Assembly (NCBI GenBank): GCA_947069175.1 | Contig: CAMTDV010000002.1 | Location: 9,527,054-9,591,053, forward strand | Direction: 5' to 3' | DNA: 64,000 nt | DNA from: Scalesia atractyloides | Taxonomy: Eukaryota; Streptophyta; Magnoliopsida; Asterales; Asteraceae | Shown: positions 11,542-21,740 of the stretch, one piece after another | Layout of the letters: every line of letters begins with the position of its first letter | Numbering within the stretch: position 1 is the stretch's first letter | Position numbers and translations under genes: made by a program | Notes under the pieces: generated by a model | Told to the model about the DNA's origin: nothing | The model's database searches: none | Seen by the model: only the letters and a program-made list of their open reading frames with translations

Positions 11542-12224
11542 TGTAGGGCCACTTGGAGGATCACGATAACTTACTTCCTTGTTATTTAACACACAGGCGA
11601 GTGCGGAATCCACGTAAGTATGCAAACCAAAGCAAAGTAACACAAACACAAAGTAACCAAAGATTCACTATCTTGATTAACTGAAGAGAGCTAGAACAAA
11701 CACATACACACAATGTTCATACAGCCTTAGGGTATTCTCTCTGTGCTCTCTTACTTAAATTGTGAAGTGCATGTCTGATTATATAGGCCAATGTTACTGG
11801 GCCATGAAGAAGAACAAGGCCCACTAAGAAGGGTTCTTCGTGGCCTGTCCCACGAAAAACATAAGGTCCTTCGTGGCTTGTTCCAAGAAAACCATAAGGT
11901 CCTTCATGAATGAAGTTACCGGTTCTTCGTGACAAGCTAGTTCTTCGTGCTTGAGGTTACTCCCACAAAGAAGTTGTTCATCGTGGGAAGCCTGCAAACA
12001 GACATAGATTATAGCAAACAACAAAAGGCATAATAACAAATACTAACAGTTTGCATGCAAGCAACTGTTTTACAACACAAACAAACTAAACGTCCTACTA
12101 AATCAAGATATGAGGGTATCTTGATTTGGTTGACATGACCAAAACATTATAGACGCAACAAACAAAGACCGTACAGTTACTGACGTAACTAAGAACAAGC
12201 GATAGACATAAAAGTGTATCAACA
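11542..12224 (-). repeat. Copia 5' LTR
   Basis: A 683-bp LTR that begins TGTTGATACAC and ends GGCCCTACA on the minus strand, next to the primer binding site. It aligns over its length with the plus-strand solo LTR at 23,007-23,657, which fixes both ends. A likely TATA region lies near 11,785 (minus strand CCTATATAATCAG). The middle is rich in CACGAAGAA words. Confidence 0.9.
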
Positions 12225-12698
12225 TTACTTAAAAAAATTATATTAACTGTTATTCTATACTATATTTATCTCGTTAAACCAAATTGAAATAACCGAATCT
12301 TGTTTAATTGAACCAGATCTATAAATTCGTTACAGGTTCAATATTACTATATCTTATAATATAAAAATTTAAGAAGAAAAAACAAAGAAAGAAAAAAGAA
12401 GTGTCGGTGAGAGTAGGGTTAGCCTTTTAAAGCACCCACCAATAACAAGTTACAAACCAAAGAAGCTAAGGAATAACTCACTCAAATCATATAAAACCAA
12501 CAAATCACAACCCACAATACATAGAAATCTTATAAGTCTATAAATTATGTAGCCTGAAGCATGCGATTTTCATTTTTTTTAGGATTCATCGGAACTGCAC
12601 TATGGTAAACTTTTTGACAAATTCTCTTAAAAAAGATCATGTTAACTTTTATTTTTCTTTGATGGACCGATCAATAAAAATTTCATACATAATACATA

Positions 12699-12699
<1 letters not shown>
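12225..12699. other. AT-rich spacer, nothing recognised
   Basis: AT-rich sequence between the copia LTR and a (TA)n tract. Neither strand shows a coding frame or a repeat shared with the rest of the window. Confidence 0.5.

Positions 12700-12735
<36 letters not shown>
12700..12735. repeat. (TA)n tract, left of MITE 1
   Basis: Uninterrupted TA dinucleotides forming the left border of MITE 1. Confidence 0.9.
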
Positions 12736-12738
<3 letters not shown>

Positions 12739-13128
12739 TATAGGAAGAATAAAATAAAAACCCATTTGAGTTGAAAAAACTCAAAAAACCTTTGTAAAAA
12801 CCAATATAACATTTTTATTTTTTTCTAAAAAAATAGGAAATGGAACATATATATATTTGAACATTTTATAAAAGAAACACAAAAAACCGAGAGTAGTTTA
12901 ATTTTTTAAAAATGTTAAAATATAATGTTATATAATATATATGTCCAAAAAAATGCAACATACAAATTTTGAACATTTTTCTTTTAAAATAAGTAGGCGC
13001 TTTTTACATTTTTGTATAAAAATGTTCAAGTACATTAATGTACATTCCTCTATTTTTTAGAAAAAAAAATGTTATATAGGGGTTTCTTGAGTTTTCTCAG
13101 CTCAATTGGGTTTTCGTTTTATCCTTAC

Positions 13129-13132
<4 letters not shown>
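12736..13132. mobile_element. MITE 1 inserted in (TA)n
   Basis: A 397-bp AT-rich element with imperfect terminal inverted repeats of at least 50 bp. The left end (from 12,741) contains AAAACCCATTTGAGTTGA, and the reverse complement of the right end (to 13,132) contains AAAACCCAATTGAGCTGA. Similarity continues inward into ATATAACATTTTT on both sides. It encodes nothing and is bounded by (TA)n on both sides. Rice Micron elements are known to insert in (TA)n tracts; the resemblance is in behaviour, and I do not claim sequence homology. Confidence 0.8.

Positions 13133-13172
<40 letters not shown>
13133..13172. repeat. (TA)n tract between the two MITEs
   Basis: TA dinucleotides separating MITE 1 and MITE 2. 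Confidence 0.9.
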
Positions 13173-13175
<3 letters not shown>

Positions 13176-13995
13176 GAGAAAATTTAAAAGTGTGAGAAGG
13201 ATAAGAAAGAATTTAAACCATTAGATATTTAATCTAATGGTTGGGCTCATAGTGGCAATTCTGTAAATAATATTGACTATTAAACTTATTAATTTTCTAG
13301 ATTAAGGGTATAAAGGTAAATTTAATATTTTAAATTAAGAAATTAACACTAATACATATGCAAAATTCCTCCCTTCATTTTTAAACATCAATAACTTTTT
13401 ATACGTAACTCTTTTCTTAAAAAAATTACACCATAATAACGAGTGTTTTTTATCTTTAATATGAGTACCATATTGATATACTTATGTATAGTTATTTCTG
13501 TTTTTTATATATTTAGGGTGTTATTTTTACTTTGATTCTGATTAAAGTGTTGACTGGTGTTATATTATGGTGTTATTTCTGTTATATTCAATGTTAGGGT
13601 GTTCTTTATAAGATGTGTGCCTTCAATATAACTGTTGTGGTGTTTTTATGAGTTATGGTGTTATTTTTGTTATAATTATGTTCTTTATAAGATGTATGCC
13701 TTCAATATACATGCTGTGGTGTTTTTATGAGTTAGGGTGTTTTTATGAGTTATATTTCTGTTCTTTATAAGATGTATGCCTTCAATATACATGCTGTGGT
13801 GTTTTTATGAATTAGGGTGTTATTTCAAATTCGAAAATCCCTACAATAACTGCCAAAAATCAGTTGCATATATTCTTCTATAATTAGATTTTATTAGTTA
13901 AATTACACTTAAACCCGTAAACTACCAAAATAAAAGAGACACATGTCACCTCCATAATCTTTCTTATCCTTCTCACACTTTTAAATTTTCTCACA
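13173..13995. mobile_element. MITE 2 with perfect 38-bp inverted repeats
   Basis: An 823-bp non-coding element. Bases 13,173-13,210 (start TGTGAGAAAATTTAAAAG) are the exact reverse complement of 13,958-13,995. The pairing stops sharply on the inner side. The interior holds a tandem repeat at about 13,560-13,820 built on TTATAAGATGTATGCCTTCA. (TA)n lies on both sides, so the target was probably the microsatellite itself and a target duplication cannot be read. The perfect repeats suggest a young copy or conversion between the ends. Confidence 0.9.
13560..13820 (+). repeat. Tandem repeat inside MITE 2
   Basis: Three copies of a unit about 60-110 bp long, each containing TTCTTTATAAGATGT, then GCCTTCAATATA and GTGGTGTTTTTATGA, with variable spacing. 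Confidence 0.85.
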
Positions 13996-13997
<2 letters not shown>

Positions 13998-14065
<68 letters not shown>

Positions 14066-14068
14066 TAA
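13998..14068. repeat. (TA)n tract between MITE 2 and gypsy A
   Basis: About 70 bp of TA dinucleotides. The 5' LTR of gypsy A starts at its right end. Confidence 0.95.
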
Positions 14069-14298
14069 TGTAACATTCGTTGTAAAACGGGTTTTCAAAA
14101 CCCGCTTTATTGAATAATTCAAGTATTAAATTTAAGTCTCGATGCGTATTCTTTTCTCATCTAATACGAGTTATTAATAAATAATTACTAATTAATGGTT
14201 ATTAAATAAATTAAAAGAATTAAACTAGTGAATAAAAAATAATAATAATAATAATAATAATATTATTTGAAATTTTAAAACAATAAAAATAAATAAAA

Positions 14299-14367
14299 GG
14301 GGCAGCCGAGTTTCGAACCCGGGTCCCCATCAAACACACACCACTTACACCACTACGCTACACATAC
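14299..14367 (-). repeat. Antisense tRNA-like module in gypsy A 5' LTR
   Basis: Minus strand shows a Pol III A-box match (TAGCGTAGTGG) and a T-arm-like B box (GGGTTCGAAAC) in tRNA-like spacing. The 3' LTR copy is at about 21,960-22,031. It is not a functional tRNA: no proper acceptor stem is seen. Confidence 0.65.
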
Positions 14368-14940
14368 CATATGATTAAAAACTCAAATCAATTAGATGTT
14401 ATACGCTCTTAAATTTAAACCTGCAAAGAAAATTGAATCGCAAACCAGTAACCGTCTTCAACCAGAATTCTCGCAAATCATTCAGCATGTGAGTTATAAC
14501 CGGTGTCAAACATTCAACCGAAATCCGACTCAATTAATCTAAAAACCATTTGAAATTAATTTGAAATCATCAACCCATGAATTGGGTATTGAAACCGAAA
14601 TTCGATGTTGACTGTTTATCTTACAAATACAACCCTTTCTTTAGAATTGAACTCGCCAATTTCAACACAACCTTTGTTCACTCTCTGTTCTTAGAAATCT
14701 CCGTCGGAGATCACCTACAGTCGCCGGAATTCACCACCGGAAAACCGAAACACCTCTCCATGTTAGTATAATCTTCTTAAACTCTTTTGATACTTTCTGT
14801 TTAGCATGTTATGATTCTTAAATCAATTAATCAAGATGGTAAAATTGGGTTAACAGTCGGGTCTTGTTTCTGGGTTTATAATTTATGAAGAAGATGAAAT
14901 CTGTTAGTACATAAGTATAATTAATTCTGGTGTTTTAAAC

Positions 14941-15183
14941 GGGTTAGACACCCAGCCCAGTTGGTAGGGTAGGGTGCAACACACATCAGAGGTCGCGGGT
15001 TCGAGTCAGGGGCTAGACAGCGGTTCAATGACTTTTAAAACCTTTATAAATAAATAATTTCAGAAATAACCTAACTAGTATATATGTATAATTAAAATGG
15101 AGATTATTTTGGGTTAGACACGTATCTCAGTTGGTAGAGCTGCGTGCACGTATACGGGAGGTCACGAGTTCGGACCTCAATCG
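14941..15183 (+). repeat. Two tandem sense tRNA-like modules in gypsy A 5' LTR
   Basis: Module 1 (14,941-15,013) and module 2 (15,111-15,183) both start GGGTTAGACAC. Both have an A-box-like CAGTTGGTAG and a B-box-like GAGTTCG or GGGTTCGAG. Starts are 170 bp apart. Module 2 keeps an almost normal tRNA D-arm phrase (CTCAGTTGGTAGAGC). In the 3' LTR only the first part of module 1 survives, because the truncation at 22,649 falls inside it. Confidence 0.7.
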
Positions 15184-16153
15184 GTGCCAAAAATCACCCG
15201 AATAAAAACTGGTCAGACCAGTGAGATCTGACAAGATCCATTTAAAAATCATTTAAATGCTAAAAATAAGACTTTCTAGGTTTAAAAAATTACATTAAAT
15301 ACCACAAAAATAAATCTTAAAACCTAATAAAAAGCATTAATTATAAATATTAACTTCAAATAAAAATTTATTTACTTATCGAATTATTATGTTATTATAT
15401 AGGTTAGTTTCTCTCATGGTTAAATCCAAAATCGTGCGCGTTCTTCATCAATCCAAGGAAATGCACCCACTGTGAGTGAATCCTTACAAATTCCCATTTT
15501 TAATTCATGTTTTGGGGTGTATCATGTGTCGTTACATATTTTAATTGTTCAAACATTTGTGCTAACACCATTATATGATCTAATGTGCATGTAATTTTTG
15601 TTGTTGTTATATGTGGTTACATTTTATCATTTCAGTGCAATCATTCACATAAGGCCCATCAGTTCCTCGTTGGATACGAGTTGAGCATCGAGTGCCTCAT
15701 TAGATCGGCTCCATTTGATTGAGCATTGATCTCACAGTTCATCATTATCATGCTCAAGTGTACATTGTTGGTGTTATGTGGTTAGACTATATATACATAT
15801 GCTCATTTTTGGTCCATGCACATTTTTATTGAATTAATCAGTGTAACTAAATTGTTTAACTGTTTAATTTAGAATAACTCGTCAACTTTTGTTAACCCAA
15901 ACCTTTATTTTACACATGCTAAAGGTGGATAGGCTGAGGAGAGGAACATGTAGGATTGGCTTTAGAAGATCAATAAAACATTTCTTGTCTAGAATATTTA
16001 TTTTGTGTTTGTTTGTGTTTATGTGTTTGGATATTCTCTTTTAAATTTGACGTAATAAATATGAAATTTAAATATAGTAAATGTCATGAGCTTTGGTCAA
16101 AACCCAATTATGTCCCGACTTTTATTTCCGCTGCAGGTTGGGGTGTGACAGAT

Positions 16154-16165
16154 TGGTATCAGAGC
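16154..16165 (+). other. Primer binding site (initiator Met tRNA)
   Basis: TGGTATCAGAGC, three bases after the 5' LTR end. It primes minus-strand synthesis of gypsy A. Confidence 0.95.
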
Positions 16166-17023
16166 TTCTGACTATAGGGATATAGGATAGGTTAGACCTT
16201 TTGACTATAGGGATATAGGATAGGTTATTAGACCCTTAGAGCCTATACTATAGTTGATTAGATTTTAAATGCTTATGTGTTACATGCTAACTCATGATGT
16301 TTATTTGTTTCATATTTATATCACACACAAATGCATGCAAGCACTTTCACTAATACATGTTATTGTGTGATATTTATTGTGGTCTATATATTATTAACAT
16401 ATCATGCCTACGCAAACACACACATCTTAATTTCACAATTGTCATGATTTTTTTCTCAAGGATTTTATAATGTTTTCATGTTTTTTTTTTTCAATCTCAT
16501 CAAAGTGAGTTCTACGACGGGCATGTAGTAACTGGAAGGGTACGAGTACTGGTAGTCGGAACGTCCTGTCTAAGATTGGCATTCATATAAATCCAATATG
16601 TTATGGACCAGTTTGCCTACCTGGGGACTAACGATGAGAGTACGAAGGACCTATTAGGCCAAAGCATGTCACACTAAACGTCGTGTGAACTAACCCCACT
16701 TTGAGTTGTCATAGTGTCTACACCTGGACACCCTCCGACCTTATATCTCGCAATCATGTTTTACGATTTTCATTCGGGTGATGTGAGTGTTAACAGGCCA
16801 ACACCAATGTGAACCTTACAAAGCCCAGTAGTCATGGGGCCCACATGACTACCTAGGCCAAAGCATGGGAGACATATGGGGGCCCAAACATAAGCAAAGC
16901 CCAAGACATCCTATGAATGTAGTAAATTTATTTTCTCATTTATTTTTCTGAATGTTGATTTTTCTTTACGACACATGACACCTAGAACATTCAACTCATA
17001 ATCTCGCTACGTATTTCCTGTAG
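16166..17023 (+). other. Gypsy A untranslated leader
   Basis: No coding frame. A block at about 16,510-16,900 (around GGGCATGTAGTAACTGGAAG and CTAACGATGAGAGTACGAAG) recurs, inverted with its element, in C (about 34,960-35,340) and D (about 55,020-55,430). Conservation across three families suggests a cis signal such as packaging or dimerisation. That role is inferred. Confidence 0.6.
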
Positions 17024-18156
17024 ATGTCTGCTAGACACTCTCGAGGTGGTAGAAGGTCAGGAAGATCTGGCGAGCGCATGGCTGCTCAAATAGCCCAACA
17101 GATGGCTGCCGTACTTCCCGACATCGTATTTCAAGTCCAACAAGCTCTTGCTGCCAATCCCATCAACCCCACAAATCAAGAAGGTCAATATGTTTCCAAT
17201 CCTCCCACCAACACCACCAAATGCACCTCTAAGCATTTCAAGTCATGCGACCCTCCAAACTACGGGGGGACTGAAGGTGTAACCGCTCTCCTCCGTTGGT
17301 TTGAGGAGATGGAAAACACTTTTCTCAACTGCGATTGTCCTGATGATCGCAAGGTGCGTTATGCTACCGGTCGTTTGTATGGGGTAGCACTTACATGGTG
17401 GAACGCGGAGAAAGGTAGGCGAGGTGTTGAAGCCGCTATGTCCTTAACTTGGGAAGAGTTGAGGGAGCTTATGACTAGACGCTTCTGTCCAAGAAGCGAA
17501 ATCAAGAAATTAAAGGATGAGTTTTATTTTCTGATACAAAAGGAGGGAGACAATATAACATACAATAAAAGATTCCTCGAGTTGAATCAAATGGTTCCCA
17601 ACTTGTTCACTCCACTCTACCGACTTATCGAGCACTACATTCGAGGTCTTCCCTCGAAAATTCAAGACTCCGTGATGAGTACCACACCTGCAACTCTCGA
17701 GGCTGCAATGGAGCTAGCCACTGAGCTCATAGAAAATCGCATCAGAAATGGCGATTTTAAAGATGAGAAGAAGAAAGATAAGACACCTGCTGAAACCCTA
17801 ACCCAAATAGGATCGTCTTCTAAGTTTTCTGGTAAAAGGAAATGCAATGGGAAGAATTTCGCTGTTACTCAAACCAATCTCCCTATCACTGCCGCCCCAA
17901 TCACACAATTTGCTCCTCCTACCGCCCATTTAAGAAACCATACACTGGATCTTATCCAAAATGCAACCGATGTCAATACTATCACCCTCCTGAGAACCCA
18001 TGTCTTCATTGCACAAGTTGTGGTTGTGCAGGTCATACGATTCAAACTTGTCGCATCCTTCAAAGACCAAACCGCAATCAACCTCAAGCCCAACCCAACA
18101 ACCAAGTGGTAGCCCAAGCCCAATACCAACAACCTATGCTATTACCACCTGCTTAA
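17024..18156 (+). pseudogene. Gypsy A gag with zinc knuckles, frameshifted
   Basis: The frame from ATG 17,024 (MSARHSRGGRRSGRSGERMA) encodes the gag core with RWFEEMENTFLNCDCPDD and ALTWWNAEKGRRG, then TWEELRELMTRRFCPRSEIK. It shifts frame near 17,850-17,870, after which a second frame gives a knuckle (CTSCGCAGHTIQTC, CX2CX4HX4C) and ends at a stop at 18,154. A second knuckle beyond the stop has lost one cysteine (CFNYGDLTHFQNTC). Gag forms the particle and binds RNA. This copy cannot be read through. Confidence 0.88.
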
Positions 18157-18159
18157 CCT

Positions 18160-18786
18160 ATGGCTCAACCCTACTACCAACCCAACTACCCTATGATGCA
18201 ACCAGTCAGAGCATGTTTCAATTATGGCGATCTAACCCATTTCCAAAACACTTGCCCAAGTTTGGTGAACATCATAAATGCCCAAGTCCAACACAACTCA
18301 GTGAACCAAGCCAATCAAGTCAATAGGCCTGCTAGGGGAAGAGCTTTTAACATCAATGCCAATCAAGCTAGAGCTGATAACAACGTGGTTAACGGTACGT
18401 TTCTCATTAACCATACTTATGCATCTATTCTATTTGACACTGGTGCGGATAAGAGTTTCGTGTCCTTAGAGTTCTTATCTATTCTTGATTTACCTCGCGT
18501 TAGTCAAGCTAAATCATTCTCGGTGGAAGTTGCTGATGGTGAACCTATTACGTTAGAGTCAATTATTCGTGATTGTACTCTTACACTTAATGATCATGAC
18601 TTTTCAATTGATCTCATCCCGATGAAGTTGGGTAGTTTCGACGTCATCATTGGAATGGACTTGCTTAGTCAGCATCACGCTAAAGTTGTTTGTTATGAGA
18701 AGTTTATTCGAATTCCTCTTGCTGGCGGTCAAACCTTACGTATTTTTGGTGAAACCCCTTCCAAAGGACTCAAATTGATGTCATGA
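18160..18786 (+). pseudogene. Gypsy A aspartic protease
   Basis: In the same frame as the zinc-knuckle segment. The active site LFDTGADKSFVS is read near 18,430, and the flap and core region includes SFDVIIGMDLLSQHHA, the usual gypsy retropepsin pattern. It ends at an in-frame stop (18,784) before the RT linker. The protease would cut gag-pol. Confidence 0.9.
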
Positions 18787-19563
18787 CTCCAAGCTCGAAG
18801 ATACCTTCGCAAAGACTATATCACATTTTTAGCTCACATCGTCAAAAAAGAAGGCAAGAAGAGAAAGCTCGAAGACATTCCAATTGTGAAAGAATTTCCT
18901 CAAGTATTCCCCGATGACGTCTCAGGACTTCCTCCTGTGCGAAAAGTCGAATTCTGAATCGATCTTGTACCTGGTACTACACCAGCCACAAAATCTCCAT
19001 CTCGGTTAGCCCCATCTAAGATGCAAGAGTTAGCTAGTCAACTGCAAGAGTTGACTGACAAGGGATTTATACGTCCTAGCTCATCACCTTGGGGTGTGCC
19101 GATTCAATTTGTAAAGAAGAAAGACGAAACTTTTCAAATGTGTATCGACTATAGAGAGCTCAACAAGTTGACTGTCAAGAACCGCTATCCTTTACCTCGT
19201 ATCGATGACCTTCTAGATCAACTACAGGGTGCCACCTGTTTCTCAAAAATCGATCTTCATTCTGGTTATCACCAACTTAGAGTACGTGAAGAAGATATTC
19301 CAAAGACTACTTTTCGAACTCGTTATGGCCACTATAAATTCATGGTTATGCCTTTTGGTTTGACCAATGCTCCTGTTGTTTTCATGGATTTGATGAATAG
19401 GGTATGTAAACCCTACCTCGATCGTTTTGTCATAGTCTTCATTGATGATATTCTTATTTATTCTAAGACTAAATCCGATCATGAACGGCATCTTCGATTC
19501 ATCCTAACACTTTTGAGAACCGAAAAACTTTATGCTAAGTTCTCAAAATGTGAGTTTTGGTAA
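18787..19563 (+). pseudogene. Gypsy A reverse transcriptase
   Basis: Linker and RT in the same frame as protease. A TGA at about 18,956 breaks the N-terminal part. From 19,021 the fold is clear: LQELTDKGFIRPSSSPWG, MCIDYRELNKLTVKN, FSKIDLHSGYHQLRV with the first Asp, VMPFGLTNAP, and VFIDDILIYSKTKSDHE with the catalytic Asp pair. A stop at 19,561 interrupts the FW/LG transition to RNase H. Confidence 0.92.
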
Positions 19564-20222
19564 AAATAGGTACAATTTCTTGGTCATGTCATTAATGACA
19601 AAGGGATTCATGCCGACCCTACAAAGATCAAAGCGGTGCAAGAATGGCAAGCGCCACGCACTCCTACCGAAGTTAGGTCATTTCTTGGTCTAGCCGGTTA
19701 TTATCGATGTTTCATCGCAAATTTTTCTCGTATCGCCGTACCACTCACATCTTTGACTCACAAGGGCAAACCCTCATTTGGGGCCCAAGCAAAAAGAGGC
19801 TTTCCAACCATTGAAGCAAAAACTTAGTGATGCACCTATCCTTACTCTTCCTGATGGTTGCGAAGACTTCGTGGTTTATTGTGACGCGTCAGGGCAAGGA
19901 CTAGATTGTGTTCTAATGCAAAGAGGAAAGGTGATAGCCTATGCCTCAAGGCAACTCAAAATACATGAAAAGAATTATACCACTCACAACCTAGAACTTG
20001 GAGCAGTCGTGTTCGCTCTAAAGATATGGAGACACTATCTCTGTTGAACCAAGTGTGAAATTTACACTAACCACAAGAGCCTCCAACATAGCTTTTAAAC
20101 AAAAGGAGTTAAACATGAGACAACGATGATGGGTTGAACTCTTAAATGATTACGATTGTGAAATTCGATATCATCCTGGCAAAGCCAATGTTGTGGCTGA
20201 TTCTCTTAGTCGAAAAGAGTAT
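19564..20222 (+). pseudogene. Gypsy A RNase H, frameshifted
   Basis: Frames 19,636-19,827 and 19,778-20,047 encode the connection (RSFLGLAGYYRCFI) and RNase H (VVYCDASGQGLDCVLMQ, then HNLELGAVVFALKIWRHYL). The remainder, DYDCEIRYHPGKANVVAD, lies near 20,150-20,215 in another frame. A frameshift near 19,790 and later stops (for example near 20,046 and 20,092) disrupt it. Confidence 0.85.
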
Positions 20223-21706
20223 GCGAACTCCATCCATCTTCTGTGTTCTCAAATTGTAACCGATCTTTAAAACCGAATTCGAGCAGCTCAACATATTTCC
20301 ATCACGGAAAATGATGTATGAGATGAATTGTCTTGTAGAGCTGAAAGCAAATTAGAATCCAAGTCCGATGGTATCCTTTACTACTTAAATCGTATTTGGG
20401 TACCTGATCGTGACGATCTTCGTGTTTTTCTTATGAATGAGGCTCACAAAACACGATACTCTATACATCCAGGTGCTGATAAGATGTATCAAGACCTATG
20501 ATACTCATACTAGTGGTCTGGCATGAAGAAGGGTATCGCCATTTTTGTCTCTAAGTGCCTCACGTGTTCTAAGGTTAAAGCTGAGCACCAACGACCTTCA
20601 GGATTACTCATCCAACCTGAAATACCTGTTTGGAAGTGGGAAAACATAACCATGGACTTCAGTACCGGATTACCTCGCACCTCTAGTGGGTATGACACAA
20701 TCTGGGTTATCATTGATCGTCTCACTAAATCAGCTTAATTCATTCCAATCCGTGAAGACTACAAGAACGAGAAGTTAGCCCGTATCTATATTGATGAAAT
20801 TGTAAGCCGTTATGGTGTGCCCTTAAGTATCATTTCTGATCGAGACGACTGTTTTACTTCACGAATATGGCGAGCCGTACAATCAGCTTTGGGTACACGT
20901 TTAGACCTCAACACTTCCTTTCACCCCCAAACTGATGGTCAATCTGAGCGCACCATACAGACTCTTGAAGACATGTTGCGAGCATGTGTCATAGACTTCA
21001 AGGGCAATTGGGATACTCATTTACCGTTAGTTGACTTTTCGTACAACAATAGCTATCATTCAAGCATCGGCATGGCTCCTTTTGAAGCCTTATATGGTCG
21101 TAAGTGCCGATCTCCTGTATGTTGGCACGGAATCGGTGAAGCGCAAATCACTGGACCTGAGTTGATTCAAGAAACGACGGCTAAAATTCTTCAGATCTGC
21201 AATAATCTTCTAGCAGCTCGAAGTCGTCAAAAGAGTTACGCTGATAAACGACGAAAGCCACTTGAGTTTTGTGTTGGCGATCAAGTACTTTTGAAAGTAT
21301 CACCGTGGAAGGGAGTGGTTCGTTTTGGTCAAAAAGGCAAGCTAGAACCACGCTATGTGGGACCATTCAAAATACTCAAAAGGGTTGGTCCTGTAGCTTA
21401 CAAGCTTGACTTGCTAGAAGAACTCAACAGAATTCATCCCACGTTCCATGTATCAAACTTGAAAAAGTGTCTCGCCGACGGAACCTCCATATACCATTAG
21501 AAGATATTCAGATCGATGAATCAATGCATTTTGTTGAAAGACCTGTAGAAATCATGGACTTCAGTGAGAAGCGTTTAAGACGAAGTCGTATTCCAGTAGT
21601 CAGGGTGCGTTGGGAGTCAAAACGAGGGCCTGAGTTTACTTGGGAACACGAAGACTCAATGTGCGAAAAATACCCGCATCTTTTTCCAGTTACAACTACT
21701 ACTTAA
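20223..21706 (+). pseudogene. Gypsy A integrase and chromodomain-like tail
   Basis: The zinc-binding part (KCLTCSKVKAEHQRPSG) is followed by the core with Asp in NITMDFSTGLPR, Asp in SIISDRDDCFTS and Glu in HPQTDGQSERTIQTLED. The C-terminal part has a GPFKILKRVGPVAYKLDL module and, after a frame change near 21,480, a chromodomain-like tail (VVRVRWESKRGPEFTWE to KYPHLFP). Stops near 20,503 and 20,738 and the late frameshift break it. The tail places the element with plant chromoviruses. Confidence 0.88.
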
Positions 21707-21726
21707 ATTTCATGACGAAATTTCTA

Positions 21727-21740
21727 AAAGTAGGGGATAC
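21727..21740 (+). other. Polypurine tract of gypsy A
   Basis: AAAGTAGGGGATAC immediately before the 3' LTR start. The same motif lies next to the LTRs of C and D. Confidence 0.85.

Larger units (their letters stand above)
1403..12224 (-). mobile_element. Decayed Ty1/copia (Sirevirus-like) retrotransposon, 3' LTR missing
   Basis: On the minus strand the order is 5' LTR (11,542-12,224), primer binding site, long leader, gag with zinc knuckle, protease, integrase, reverse transcriptase, RNase H, T-rich tract with polypurine-like runs, then a separate 3' ORF. Integrase before reverse transcriptase is the copia order. The long gag with coiled-coil-like stretches, repeated polypurine-like runs and an extra ORF downstream of RNase H are Sirevirus traits. 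Every coding segment is broken by frameshifts or stops. No LTR copy is found to the left, so the element is truncated or rearranged there. Whether the ORF at 1,403-2,265 belongs to this element is inferred from orientation and position. Confidence 0.8.
14069..16150 (+). repeat. Gypsy A 5' LTR, 2,082 bp
   Basis: Starts TGTAACATTCG directly after (TA)n and ends GGGTGTGACA just before the primer binding site. The TATA equivalent near 14,620-14,630 reads CTTACAAATAC, whereas the 3' LTR keeps CCTATAAATAC at 22,276-22,286. It holds one antisense and two sense tRNA-like modules, listed separately, and an (AAT)n run near 14,229-14,262. Confidence 0.92.

Noticed and set aside
13173..13995. Helitron or LTR element at MITE 2
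   Set aside because: Perfect 38-bp terminal inverted repeats and no LTR or Helitron end signals favour a MITE.
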